DNA of 64,000 nt from Cyanobium sp. AMD-g (GCF_024346395.1 NZ_JAGQCW010000001.1:372001-436000), one strand, 5' to 3'. Positions 55,491 through 64,000 are shown, counted from the first letter of the stretch. Numbers and translations are program-made. Notes: generated from the sequence alone by a model not told the origin.

Positions 55491-56663
55491 TCACGACAGC
55501 AGAGCCCGGATCACCGAGTAGTCATCGGTGAATGGCGCATTCTCCGTGACGTGGAGGATCTGGGACAGCAACCGATCCAGGCCATCGTCATCAGCAAGCA
55601 CGTTCTGGCACTGCTCCACCAGTTGCATGAAGTCGGGCAGCGTCCCCATCCCACCACCGGGCCTGGGCACCTCATAGAGGCCATCGCTGTAGACGAGCAG
55701 GCAAGCACCTTCACCAACCTCAAGGCTCTCGGTGCCATAGGTCGCGTCTTCGAACAACCCTACGGCCATGCCCTGACCTTTGAGCCAATGGCAGGGAAAC
55801 GCCCTGGTGCGGCTCCAGAGCAGGGCCGGAGGATGGCCCGCACTGGCGTAGCGCAGGGTTCGGCTGGAGGCCTGATACACCCCGTACCACAGCGTCAGAT
55901 ACCGCCCCTGGTGACGCTCCATCGGAAACCCGGAGTTCAGGGTCTGCAGCACCGCGCCAGGATCACGCAGATCAACGGGCAGGGAGCGGGAGCGCAGCTG
56001 GTTGTGAACGGAAATGGAGGGGAAGGCCGCCGCCAGGCCATGGCCGGAGCCATCGGCGAGGTAGAGGACGAAGTGGTCATCATCGAGCCAGAAGAAATCA
56101 AAGGAATCACCACCCAGTTCATGGCAGGGCTCGAAACGGGAGTCCGCCCGCACCACACCACCGATGGGCTCGGGCAGCAGGGATCGCACATAACTGGCCG
56201 CCTCCTCCAGCTCCCGATCCAGCCGCAGCTTCTGCTGATGCAACTCACTCGCCAGGAGCTTCAGTCGTTCATTGGCCTGGTGCAGGCGGATGCCGGAGCG
56301 GACCCGGGCCAGCAACTCCTCCGCATCCACCGGCTTGCTGAGAAAATCATCGGCGCCGCAGTCGAGCCCCTCCACCCGGTCTTCCACCCGGGAGCGTGAG
56401 GTGAGCAGGATGAAGTGGGTTGATTCCAGGGTCGGTTCCGCCTTGAACGCCCTGCAGACGTCCAGCCCATTCATGCCGTCCATCAGCCAGTCGCAGACGA
56501 CAACCGTGGGGGGGGAGAGACGGGCCTGCACCAGGGCACTGTCACCAGAATCCGCCACAACAATCTGGTAGCCCTGGGCGCGTAGACGGACCTCGAGGAT
56601 GCGGGAATGGATGCGGTCGTCATCCACCAGCAGGATCGAGATCGGGGCGGGACAACCTTCCAT
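55491..56663 (-). CDS. response regulator with PP2C/SpoIIE phosphatase output
   Basis: A 390-residue protein. Residues 1-125 are a receiver (LLVDDDRIHSR, phospho-acceptor D58 in VVVCDWLMDGMNGLDV, lysine in FLSKPVDAEE). A coiled coil (about 130-165) links to a SpoIIE/RsbU-type Ser/Thr phosphatase (about 175-390) with metal-binding acids in GGDSFDFFWLDDDHFVLYLADGSGHG, VYSDGLYEV and FTDDYSVI. Phosphorylation of the receiver would switch the phosphatase, whose likely target is the STAS protein next door. It follows the HNOBA kinase by 5 bases. Confidence 0.93.
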   Translation of the reverse strand: MEGCPAPISILLVDDDRIHSRILEVRLRAQGYQIVVADSGDSALVQARLSPPTVVVCDWLMDGMNGLDVCRAFKAEPTLESTHFILLTSRSRVEDRVEGLDCGADDFLSKPVDAEELLARVRSGIRLHQANERLKLLASELHQQKLRLDRELEEAASYVRSLLPEPIGGVVRADSRFEPCHELGGDSFDFFWLDDDHFVLYLADGSGHGLAAAFPSISVHNQLRSRSLPVDLRDPGAVLQTLNSGFPMERHQGRYLTLWYGVYQASSRTLRYASAGHPPALLWSRTRAFPCHWLKGQGMAVGLFEDATYGTESLEVGEGACLLVYSDGLYEVPRPGGGMGTLPDFMQLVEQCQNVLADDDGLDRLLSQILHVTENAPFTDDYSVIRALLS

Positions 56664-56668
56664 GGGGC

Positions 56669-59188
56669 TCAGGCGTCCATCGGACGGCGCTGGCGCAGAG
56701 CTTCGGTCACCCGTCCAGCCTCGACAAGCAGCTGGTCGATTCTGACCTGGGGCCAGGCCGCCGAATCGGAGCGCAGGGACTCCTCAACCTGGCCGCACAA
56801 CGTGGCCAACCGCAGGGCCCCCAGGCTGGCACTGGGGGAGCGCAGCGAATGGGCAGCAGCGATCATCGCCAGTGGATCCTGGTACTGGTGGGCCATCACC
56901 ACCGCCGAAACGAGTCGCATCGCGTCCTCGAGGTAGAGGTCGATGAGCTCCTGGAGCACGGCCGCCGCCCCGTCTCCCATGGCCTGCGCCAGCTCCTCCC
57001 AGGCGGCCGCGTCGATCGGGTCGGACCCTCCACCTGCTGGCGGTTCCGGTTGGTCGCGGGGCTGGTAGTGCTCCAGGGCGTAGGTGAGCTGGGCAGGCAC
57101 GATCGGCTTGGCCAGGAAGTCGTCCATGCCGGCCTGGAGGCAGGCCTGACGATCCTCCGGACGGCCATGGGCGGTCATGGCGATGATCCAGGGCTGCACG
57201 AACGGAGCCGGCAGCCGCCGGATGGCCCGCGTGGTCGCATAACCATCAAGCTCCGGCATCTGCACGTCCATGAACAGCACGTCGAAGGGGGTCTCCTGCA
57301 CGGCTGCGAGCGCCTCTGATCCTGAAGCCACGGCGTCGGCCCGGTAACCCAGCCGCTGCAGCAACTGAAGCGCCAACTGGCGGTTCACGGGGATGTCATC
57401 GACAACAAGCAGCCGCAGCGGCAGACGGTCGGCGAGGCGATGGGGGCCGCCCCGGGGGGCAGATTCGCGCGTCAGCGTTGGTGGACCGGCCAGCTGCCGC
57501 TCCAACGGGCTCTGCCCTTGCTGCATCAGGGCCAGGCGGAGCTGTTCGAGTCGCACAGGCTTGGAGAGCATCACAGACGGCGTCTGGGCCAGGGATGCCA
57601 GCTCGGACACCATGCACCTGTCGGCCAGGACGATCCAGGGGTGCGCCTGAAGCAAGGGGTCGTGCAGAAAGGCTGGCGGGGATGCCTCCCCTTCGCAGCA
57701 CAGCAGCCGCCCATCGATGACCACCACCCCATGGCCGAAGTCGCCGATCGGGGACGGGGCGGTCCGCATGGGGATCTGGCAGAGATCGGGGGCGTTCACC
57801 GACAGGCCCATCCAGGTCAACTGCTTCTGGAGCACGGCGCGCAGGGTGGAATTGCCGACCAGCAGCAGGATGGCGGACGCCGGCGGCACCAGGGGCTCCT
57901 GGCTGCTGCTGGCCTGGGGGGCCGGGTCAAGATGCAGCAGCACGTTGAAGGTGAAGACACTGCCTACGCCTTCCTGGCTGGCCAGGTTGATCGAGCCCCC
58001 CATCAACTCACACAGGCGCCGTGTGATCGCCAGACCAAGGCCCGTGCCGCCGTAGCGCCGGGCGGTGGAGGGATCAGCCTGGCGGAAGGGCTCGAACAAC
58101 TGGGGAATCAGCGTGTCGGACACGCCAATGCCGGTGTCCCGGATCTGAAACGTGAACTGGCACGGTGTCGGCTGGCCGGCCTCGGCGGCCTGGGGCTCCG
58201 CTGAAACCGTGACGACGACCTCGCCCTGGGGGGTGAATTTGACCGCATTGCTCAGCAGGTTCCAGAGGATCTGGCGCAGACGGGTGAGGTCGCCGATCAC
58301 GGCCGTGGGCAGGCTGGGCTCGATGTCGAGGATCATTTCCAGCGGCTTGTCCAATAGGCGGGACACGCTCAGATCGAGGGCCTCTTCGATGCAGATGCGG
58401 AGGTTGAAGCGCTGCTCATCCAGCTGCATGGCGCCGGATTCGATCTTCGAAAAGTCGAGAATGTCATTGATGATCGTCAACAGGGAGTCGGTGCTGCTGT
58501 TGATGATCTCGACATACTCCCGCTCGATGGGCTCCAGCTGGGAGTCCTGAAGCAGACCAGCCATGCCGATGATGGCGTTCATCGGCGTTCTGATCTCATG
58601 GCTCATCATCGCCAGAAAGGTATCTTTGGCAGCATTGGCTGCTTCAGCCGCCTCCTTGGCCGCCTCCAGCTCCGCATTGAGCGAGGAAAGGCGCTGGGTG
58701 GACTCCCGTAGCTCACCCCGCTGTGCCGTGAGAATCGCATTGAGCTGCTGGCTTTCCGTGAGTGCCACATTCCTGGCCTGCAGCAGGTAAAGAAAGTCAA
58801 TCAGGGAGTCATGCAGTGGGAAGTCATTGATCTTCAGACCGAGAGACTTGAGATCCTCCAGCTGCAGCAAACAGGGCGTACCGACGAACAACAACTGTTC
58901 CTTCTGATCAAGGCAACAGATCTGGCCCTTGAGTTGCAAAGGGATGGCTTCAGCTTTGAGAATCACATGCCGATCCAAGCAGTCACGCAGACTGGTGAAT
59001 GACATGGGCACATCCGGGCGCAGAAGCTGGAAGTGGTTGCTGAGAAGCTGCCCCACCAGATCCGTGACAGGAAGAATGCGACGCAGGACAGAACCGGCCG
59101 ACTCAATCCGCAGCTCACCGTCAACGATGAAGTGAAAAGGGAACAGATGATCGAGAAGATGGGCCGATAATGGCACTGATGTCGCCAT
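56669..59188 (-). CDS. HNOBA-domain hybrid histidine kinase with REC and HPt (H-NOX partner)
   Basis: An 839-residue kinase. Residues about 12-145 match the HNOBA (H-NOX-associated) domain: [71 protein letters not shown] coiled coil (about 145-190) leads to HisKA with H197 in [12 protein letters not shown] and ATPase boxes [17 protein letters not shown] and [11 protein letters not shown] pseudo-receiver lacking the acidic pocket (about 435-560), a true receiver with [11 protein letters not shown] and [12 protein letters not shown] (about 595-715) and a C-terminal HPt with [14 protein letters not shown] follow. The H-NOX gene is 16 bases upstream. Confidence 0.93.
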   Translation of the reverse strand: MATSVPLSAHLLDHLFPFHFIVDGELRIESAGSVLRRILPVTDLVGQLLSNHFQLLRPDVPMSFTSLRDCLDRHVILKAEAIPLQLKGQICCLDQKEQLLFVGTPCLLQLEDLKSLGLKINDFPLHDSLIDFLYLLQARNVALTESQQLNAILTAQRGELRESTQRLSSLNAELEAAKEAAEAANAAKDTFLAMMSHEIRTPMNAIIGMAGLLQDSQLEPIEREYVEIINSSTDSLLTIINDILDFSKIESGAMQLDEQRFNLRICIEEALDLSVSRLLDKPLEMILDIEPSLPTAVIGDLTRLRQILWNLLSNAVKFTPQGEVVVTVSAEPQAAEAGQPTPCQFTFQIRDTGIGVSDTLIPQLFEPFRQADPSTARRYGGTGLGLAITRRLCELMGGSINLASQEGVGSVFTFNVLLHLDPAPQASSSQEPLVPPASAILLLVGNSTLRAVLQKQLTWMGLSVNAPDLCQIPMRTAPSPIGDFGHGVVVIDGRLLCCEGEASPPAFLHDPLLQAHPWIVLADRCMVSELASLAQTPSVMLSKPVRLEQLRLALMQQGQSPLERQLAGPPTLTRESAPRGGPHRLADRLPLRLLVVDDIPVNRQLALQLLQRLGYRADAVASGSEALAAVQETPFDVLFMDVQMPELDGYATTRAIRRLPAPFVQPWIIAMTAHGRPEDRQACLQAGMDDFLAKPIVPAQLTYALEHYQPRDQPEPPAGGGSDPIDAAAWEELAQAMGDGAAAVLQELIDLYLEDAMRLVSAVVMAHQYQDPLAMIAAAHSLRSPSASLGALRLATLCGQVEESLRSDSAAWPQVRIDQLLVEAGRVTEALRQRRPMDA

Positions 59189-59204
59189 CAGGAACGAAGA
59201 ACTC

Positions 59205-59804
59205 TCATTCGTGCCTCACACCGGGATCAGGCTGAGAAGCCTCGGGATCGGATGCCGGGGACAGACGAACATGGAAAAGGTCGGTGGCGTCGCCCTGATC
59301 GCGAGACGCAATCTGATCGACCTCCAGGGGGGTTTGAAAGCGTTTCCCCAGGCCGTGAAGCAGGCCAGTCACCATCGGTGCCAGGCCTCGGCGTTTGGAT
59401 CGATACTCCAGTTGCATGGACGCATCGGCACTGTGTTGGCAACGGAACGAGGGAGGTTGCAGTTCAGGGAAGGCAATGGCGGCACGGGCGTGCAGATTGT
59501 CAAGCTGATCGAGGAATTCCGGCAAGGTTTCGCCCGTGCTCTCAAGAAGCTGTTCGTAACCCTCGCTGGCCGTGTAGGTGATCCAGTACTCCCCAAAGGC
59601 CTGCATGATCTGATCTCCCGAGAGGCCCAGTTCCTGCGTGGCCGCCGCCACGAGCCGATGGGTGACGTCGTCAGGATAGGCCTGGTACGTGGAAAAGAAA
59701 TCCAGATCCTGGAGATCGGCCCGCGCCTTGATGCGCTGCCAGACGTCCTCACCATGGTGGCTGGCAACCATCTGCTGGATGGCCCGATTGACAAGCCCGT
59801 ACAT
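59205..59804 (-). CDS. H-NOX heme-nitric-oxide/oxygen-binding sensor
   Basis: A 199-residue H-NOX protein. [49 protein letters not shown] and [24 protein letters not shown] are family blocks. The heme-ligand histidine is H105 (DNLHAR) and the YxSxR heme-propionate motif is Y134-S136-R138. At the place where the O2-binding type of Thermoanaerobacter has a distal tyrosine, this protein has a nonpolar residue (GLAPM), so it should prefer NO over O2. The C-terminal 30 residues are polar. It is the first gene of the operon with the HNOBA kinase and the receiver-phosphatase. Confidence 0.95.
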   Translation of the reverse strand: MYGLVNRAIQQMVASHHGEDVWQRIKARADLQDLDFFSTYQAYPDDVTHRLVAAATQELGLSGDQIMQAFGEYWITYTASEGYEQLLESTGETLPEFLDQLDNLHARAAIAFPELQPPSFRCQHSADASMQLEYRSKRRGLAPMVTGLLHGLGKRFQTPLEVDQIASRDQGDATDLFHVRLSPASDPEASQPDPGVRHE

Positions 59805-59856
59805 CGTTGAACATCCAATGGGTTGAATTTAGCCCAGTGGGGCAGGCGAGGCTGCT

Positions 59857-60918
59857 TCAGGCCACGCCAGGCAGTTGATCGAGGCACCACTGGAAATCGC
59901 GGCCTACCTGCTCACGCACGGGCTGGTGATTGAACAGGCGCCCGCGCGTGGCCAGAATCTCCGGCAAGGCCGATACGGGATCCAGGCTGGCCAGATCACA
60001 GCCGGGCAGGTCAAGTCGTCGGCAGAGGTCCCTGCCCTTATTGGAATAGTGGAGATGATAAGGAACCCGCCCCGCCGCCAGCGACAGAACGGCCGTGTGG
60101 AACCGGACGGCAATCACACTGTCCACCAGAGCGAACAAGGCCATGGCGAGTTGCCAGCTCGGCACGGCTGAATCGTCGACGAACGGGTTGAGGATGGCGG
60201 TTCCGGGGGCCCGTTCCTGGATGGCGGCGGCCACCTCGAGATCGTTGTCAGAGCCATAGGCTGCCGATTGGATCAACACGATGGGCTTGAGTCCGGCCCC
60301 GCTGAGTTCATGGCTGAGCCTGGCCATCCTGTCAACGAAGGAGTCATTATCGTGGCCGTACATGCTGTCGAAACCACGCACCGACAGCACGGCAGCCTGT
60401 AACGGATCAATCCCTAGCCGCTCCAGGCCTTGCCGGGCTCTGGCCGTCGCCAGGGGGGAGCTCTCCAGCACAAAGGCGATGTCGTAGGACAACCGTGCGT
60501 GCACCCCTGCCTCACACAGGCGCTGGTGACTTTCAGCGTCTCGCACACAGACAGCCGCCAGGCGCTTCATAGAGCGCTGCAAAAGTAGAAAGCTGAGGCC
60601 GTGGCAGGAGCGAGGAATCGACTGGCCAAACAGGATCGTGCGCTTCGGACTGTGCCTCAGTTCAACCAGGTTATTGAGGAACGCCTTGGTGACAGACCAT
60701 TCACGGGAATTGTTGAAGATGTCCCCGCCAACGCTGACATATGCATCGCAGTTCCTAGGGCGATCAGGCAAGAACGTGACACCAAGGGTGGCATCGGGGC
60801 ATTCATCCTGAACGCAGCCCACCAGCTCCACATCAGGCAACAACTTGCGGAAAGCACTATAAATAGCGGCATCCCCAAGATTCAGGGTGCTGTAGGCGTT
60901 GATCAGGCCAATGCGCAC
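59857..60918 (-). CDS. polysaccharide pyruvyl transferase family protein
   Basis: A 353-residue protein of the pyruvyl-transferase family, which adds ketal pyruvate to surface sugars. The N-terminus has LINAYSTLNLGDAAIYSAFR and SVGGDIFNNSREW; later blocks are ILFGQSIPRS, CVRDAESHQRL, and VDSVIAVRFHTAVLSLAAG with the conserved RxH. It lies 52 bases upstream of the H-NOX gene on the same strand, at the edge of the lower-GC polysaccharide region. Confidence 0.85.
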   Translation of the reverse strand: MRIGLINAYSTLNLGDAAIYSAFRKLLPDVELVGCVQDECPDATLGVTFLPDRPRNCDAYVSVGGDIFNNSREWSVTKAFLNNLVELRHSPKRTILFGQSIPRSCHGLSFLLLQRSMKRLAAVCVRDAESHQRLCEAGVHARLSYDIAFVLESSPLATARARQGLERLGIDPLQAAVLSVRGFDSMYGHDNDSFVDRMARLSHELSGAGLKPIVLIQSAAYGSDNDLEVAAAIQERAPGTAILNPFVDDSAVPSWQLAMALFALVDSVIAVRFHTAVLSLAAGRVPYHLHYSNKGRDLCRRLDLPGCDLASLDPVSALPEILATRGRLFNHQPVREQVGRDFQWCLDQLPGVA

Positions 60919-60939
60919 GGGAGAAAACAGATAAAAAAA

Positions 60940-60984
60940 ACTGTTAAGGGAAAGCTGCGGAAACTTCTAACCCGTAATGCATGA
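60940..60984 (+). pseudogene. possible C-terminal remnant of a glycosyltransferase
   Basis: The plus strand here reads TVKGKLRKLLTRNA then TGA. This closely parallels the C-terminal end of the GT8 protein encoded in the opposite direction at 61132 (VKGKLRRLIRSA then stop). Only about 14 codons match, so this may be a gene-tail fragment left by recombination or a chance likeness of a basic tail. Confidence 0.25.
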
Positions 60985-61131
60985 TTCCAGAGTCAAGCTG
61001 GAGCACGCCGTCAGATCTCATCGTATCAGCCCACCGCAGAAGGAAGCGACGGGATGGCAAGGATACCTGGTGTGATGGGCTGAGCCAGGTAATCAACGTA
61101 GAACACTTCTCTCGTGGCAGTAAAAACTGGA

Positions 61132-62022
61132 TCAGGCAGATCGAATGAGTCGCCGCAGTTTGCCCTTCACCATCTCGAAAGTAGGAACAGTACGTACAAA
61201 CCTACGATAGGCCGCTGCTATGCCCAATAGTTGAGCCGGACGCTGACCGGTAAAGGCCGTTCGGTCAAGCAGTGCAAACCATCGATCTTGAAAGTTTGCG
61301 GCATAATCAGCGTGCCAGGGCTTGACTTTCCCCAAGAAATGGATAATGCCATCTGAAAAGTTAGAATCGGCCCTTCCCTTAGAGGTATTCCATTTCGGAT
61401 CGAGGACCAACCAATCGCCAGCCAAGACGATATTCAGAGCATCCTGATCCATTTGGTCCAGCAGATCGTAGTTGTCCTGTGCAACCGAAAGAGCCTTCGC
61501 CTGGATCTCATGCTGTCGCCATGCGTCCAGATCCATGACAATGACACCTGAATTAAAGTACTGATGAGGATTGTCTAACTTCAGCTTCTCACGCAGGCGC
61601 TGCTGCTGTTGAGGAGTGTCGATGCCACCATCAATAACACAAGCACTGGATTTCCCATGCAGATCGAGAAGCTGCAGCTCGTTTAGATCCGAGCAAACAA
61701 TCAGATCTGTATCCAAGTAGATGCAGCGAGAGACATTCGCCAGATATTCCGGGATAAAGAAGCGGGCATAAGGGGATTTACTCTTGACAAGCAGCGTGCT
61801 GCGGAAGTTATTGACCCGCTCAAGATCAAAATCAATGAAGCTGATTGCACCGAGATTGGAGGTTTGCCAGGAGTTGGAGAGTTGCTGCTTATCGGCCGGG
61901 GATAGATCGACGCAAATGACGTAGACGTTGATGGTAGTACTACAAGCTTCCAAAGCAGAACGAACAGTAACCGCCGCCCCCAAAAGATAATTCGCCGTTG
62001 CAACGATCACAATGTTGACCAT
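61132..62022 (-). CDS. family 8 glycosyltransferase
   Basis: A 296-residue GT8 enzyme of the type that adds galactose or glucose to lipopolysaccharide or capsule. NIVIVATANYLLGAAVTVRSAL begins the fold; CIYLDTDLIVCSDLNEL holds the DxD metal motif; YFNSGVIVMDLDAWR, DQDALNIVL and HFLGKVKPW are later family blocks. ATG at 62022 is used; the frame is open to 62175. Codon use is less GC-rich than in the rest of the window, a sign of possible transfer. The 213-base stretch 60919-61131 downstream has a 7-bp inverted repeat TACCTGG/CCAGGTA (61064-61091). Confidence 0.88.
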   Translation of the reverse strand: MVNIVIVATANYLLGAAVTVRSALEACSTTINVYVICVDLSPADKQQLSNSWQTSNLGAISFIDFDLERVNNFRSTLLVKSKSPYARFFIPEYLANVSRCIYLDTDLIVCSDLNELQLLDLHGKSSACVIDGGIDTPQQQQRLREKLKLDNPHQYFNSGVIVMDLDAWRQHEIQAKALSVAQDNYDLLDQMDQDALNIVLAGDWLVLDPKWNTSKGRADSNFSDGIIHFLGKVKPWHADYAANFQDRWFALLDRTAFTGQRPAQLLGIAAAYRRFVRTVPTFEMVKGKLRRLIRSA

Positions 62023-62740
62023 CGTAGCTCTTGGAACCATGCCATCCCATTTTAGCTCAGCACTGTGTTTCAGATACGTCAGGCTGGCGGTTTGGCCGCA
62101 AAATCTGACATGACTAAGGTGATTGCAAATCGTTTGGCTCTTGGCGCCTGCCTGTGGCCGGGGGGAATCGGTCAATGTCCATTGATCAAGTCCTCGTCTA
62201 CATGCTGGCCTTCAGCAAGTGGGTTGCATGAAGATGAACGACTCGGGGCCACAACAAGGCAATCAGAGTCAACATCAGGACAGGCAAAGAAGCACCCACT
62301 CTTTCGCGTGTGGCGAGACTTTTTTTGCTGGTTCGTATCAGGCATTGTTCAGAGGGGGATCCAGGGCTGAGTCATGGCTTGACCAACGCTTCGGATCTGG
62401 GCGGATCTGTTTGGCGCCACGCCATCGGCCCGAGCGCTGTGCTGTCGTGCAACACTGCCTGCTGGCCAGCCCAGCCACTTGGCGACGAAGCGACTGTGCG
62501 GGGCAAGTCTTGGAGATCGGCGGCTGTGGGAGGCGCAGAGACAACCGAAGACTGAAGGGCCAGCCAGGGACCATCCAGACACACATTGAACCGGTCCTGC
62601 GTCCAGGTGACGGGAATCATCAGGCGATTGCGTGAGCACGCGTCCATCTCGCCCAGGGTGAAAACCCGTAGCTGGCAGTCTGTGGATACGCTACCGTTGT
62701 CTGAGCAAGCCAAAAAGGGAACTCCCCCAGATCGACACAG
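62023..62740. other. 0.7 kb stretch without a confident gene
   Basis: Short frames occur on both strands (for example plus 62065-62370 and 62219-62635) but none shows a recognisable motif, and they overlap each other. The stretch must contain promoters for the divergent GT8 and Wza-like genes. It may also hold remains of a decayed gene. I saw no transposase, RNA gene or terminator in it. Confidence 0.4.
62372..62713 (-). CDS. doubtful small hypothetical protein
   Basis: A 113-codon frame on the minus strand with fairly GC-rich third positions in its middle part (around MDACSRNRLMIPVTWTQDRF). No motif or ribosome-binding site stands out. It could be a real small gene divergent from the Wza-like gene, or part of a decayed one. 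Included only because it is the most gene-like frame in this stretch. Confidence 0.2.
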   Translation of the reverse strand: MACSDNGSVSTDCQLRVFTLGEMDACSRNRLMIPVTWTQDRFNVCLDGPWLALQSSVVSAPPTAADLQDLPRTVASSPSGWAGQQAVLHDSTALGPMAWRQTDPPRSEALVKP

Positions 62741-63784
62741 ATGTCGAAACTTCCATTATGGCTTCTCGGACTTACTTGCTTTTTTGGCACTGCAGGATCG
62801 GCATGGGCATTACCGATCTCACCAGGGGATCGGGTCAAGTTGACAATCCCGGAAGGGGAAGAATTCAGTGGAATCTTTGAAATCAATCTGAACGGGGAGC
62901 TTGAACTTCCCTTTTCCAAGGGGATCTACGCTGTGGGTCTTGAGCCGGAGCAGCTTCAGAAGCGTGTTTATCAAGCCCTGGTACAACAAGGCTTTTTTCA
63001 GCCATCTTTTCTCAGGGTCAGTCTGAGTGTCATCCAATGGGCACCTGTCCCGGTCTTTGTCATTGGATCTGCTTTTCAGCCTGGACGGCTATTGATCAAC
63101 GAGTTAAGTGACGTCGAACAGACCCAGACTCCTGTTCAACTTTCAGGGCAAGCCCCGCTCAATCGTATGCTCACAACGGCACTCCGACGTGCGGGAGGCA
63201 TTACTCCCACTGCCGATGTGGCTGCGATACAGGTGAAACGAGGTTCAAAAAGGCAAGTGATTGACATGTCCGGAGCTTTCACGGGGGAACCTTTTAACGA
63301 CATCCCACTCATTGCCGGTGATCAAGTCATTGTTCCGGACACTGGTACCGTCAATCCACTCATCGTTCGCCCTTCTCAGATCACGCCGGCTGAAGTTGAG
63401 ATTAACATCTCAAATCTGACCGTTCCAGCGGCTGGAAATTCTGTTGCTGGCATTGGCTCTCAAGCCAGGAATTTTCCCTATGGATCTCGTCTCTCCCAGG
63501 CGGTGATCTCGGCCAACTGTGCTGGTGGAACCATGGTCACCAATGCGCGACGCCGAGCCATCCTGGTGAGGACTGAAAGGATCTCGGGCAAGACGACAGT
63601 CTACGAAAGAGGGGTAGAAGATCTGCTTCGCACGTCTACAGACAGCAGCAACAATCCCTATCTCATGGCAGACGATGGTGTTGCTTGTTATGACTCCAAG
63701 GTGACCAACTTCCAGGCTGTCCTTGGCATTCTGACTCAGTTTCTGAATCCAGCTGTTTTGATTTATGATCGCAGTATTCCCTAG
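62741..63784 (+). CDS. polysaccharide export protein, Wza-like
   Basis: A 347-residue outer-membrane auxiliary export protein. A signal peptide covers about 1-24 (LLGLTCFFGTAGSAWA) with no lipobox Cys. The polysaccharide export domain follows (about 25-110: SPGDRVKLTIPEGEEFSG, GELELPFSKGIYAVGL, LSVIQWAPVPVFVIG), then SLBB-like repeats (about 105-200: LTTALRRAGGITPTADVAAIQV, DIPLIAGDQVIVPDTG). It would form the export channel for a surface polysaccharide. A further gene starts 7 bases downstream. Confidence 0.87.
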   Translation: MSKLPLWLLGLTCFFGTAGSAWALPISPGDRVKLTIPEGEEFSGIFEINLNGELELPFSKGIYAVGLEPEQLQKRVYQALVQQGFFQPSFLRVSLSVIQWAPVPVFVIGSAFQPGRLLINELSDVEQTQTPVQLSGQAPLNRMLTTALRRAGGITPTADVAAIQVKRGSKRQVIDMSGAFTGEPFNDIPLIAGDQVIVPDTGTVNPLIVRPSQITPAEVEINISNLTVPAAGNSVAGIGSQARNFPYGSRLSQAVISANCAGGTMVTNARRRAILVRTERISGKTTVYERGVEDLLRTSTDSSNNPYLMADDGVACYDSKVTNFQAVLGILTQFLNPAVLIYDRSIP

Positions 63785-63790
63785 AACCGA

Positions 63791-64000
63791 GTGAAAGACT
63801 CTCCACAGATCATCAGAAGACTCAGGCCTAAGGTGCAGGCTGTGCAAGAACCCTTGGGCAAGGCAACGCGCCTGTTTGCTGAACAGTTCCGAAATATTCC
63901 TGGGTTGAAAGTACCCGATCCAAAGGGATGGTGGAAAAGGCTGAGTCGAACCGACAAGCTACGCTGGAGTCGATATCTTTTCGTATCCACTTGTACGAAT
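63791..64000 (+). CDS. start of a gene running off the window (possible polysaccharide chain-length/export partner)
   Basis: From GTG at 63791 the frame is open for 70 codons to the window end. The visible part is polar and basic (IIRRLRPKVQAVQ, GWWKRLSRTDKLRWSRYLF) and ends where a hydrophobic segment may begin. Position right after a Wza-like gene suggests a Wzc-type chain-length regulator/tyrosine kinase or a related membrane protein, but no diagnostic motif is reached. Confidence 0.5.
   Translation, partial: MKDSPQIIRRLRPKVQAVQEPLGKATRLFAEQFRNIPGLKVPDPKGWWKRLSRTDKLRWSRYLFVSTCTN

Overview
This window looks like the chromosome of a GC-rich unicellular cyanobacterium of the Synechococcus/Cyanobium (picocyanobacterial) group. 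The evidence is a psbA gene for the photosystem II D1 protein, an ndhD subunit, phylloquinone genes (menD, menB), plastoquinone-type genes (solanesyl diphosphate synthase, UbiD), and many small families known mainly from cyanobacteria (DUF3288, DUF1350, DUF2605, DUF760, DUF4336). Genes are tightly packed, with many ATGA/GTGA overlaps. No rRNA, CRISPR array, insertion sequence or prophage was recognised. One tRNA (Pro-GGG) is present.

Layout: 1-10.5 kb holds an MdlA-like ABC exporter, msrA, a three-gene run of small envelope proteins, tRNA-Pro with a clear terminator, a DnaQ-type exonuclease, bcp, acetyl-CoA synthetase, a TspO-like protein and a HAD hydrolase. 10.5-23.5 kb is housekeeping metabolism and wall synthesis: solanesyl diphosphate synthase, murI, an AMIN/Amidase_3 amidase, a nitrilase-family hydrolase, comB, ubiD with an Rrf2 regulator, a head-to-head methyltransferase/glycosyltransferase pair, aroA, an MnmC-like methyltransferase and glmU. 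23.5-41 kb holds a second TspO-like protein, a TVP38-dithiol reductase fusion overlapping an NDH-2-like enzyme, oligopeptidase A, ndhD, thrB, glk, thrS, a lambda-R-type muramidase and trpS. 41-50 kb holds psbA, an Mn/Zn-type ABC transporter, lepB, menD and menB.

51-60 kb is the most distinctive part. An H-NOX heme protein, a hybrid histidine kinase with an N-terminal HNOBA domain (the usual H-NOX partner), and a receiver-PP2C phosphatase form a tight operon. Next to it lie a STAS anti-anti-sigma-like protein, a stand-alone PAS protein, two more hybrid kinases and a GAF protein with a degenerate GGDEF domain. Together these suggest a nitric-oxide (or related gas) signal passed by phosphorelay to a partner-switching phosphatase. 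That wiring is inference; the domain assignments rest on visible motifs.

60-64 kb is a surface-polysaccharide region with visibly lower GC: a pyruvyl-transferase-family protein, a GT8 glycosyltransferase, a poorly coding 0.7 kb stretch, a Wza-like export protein and the start of a further gene running off the window. It may be laterally acquired or recombined.

All calls come from reading motifs and gene order; no database search was run. Start codons are often uncertain because high GC leaves frames open and GTG/TTG starts are common here.
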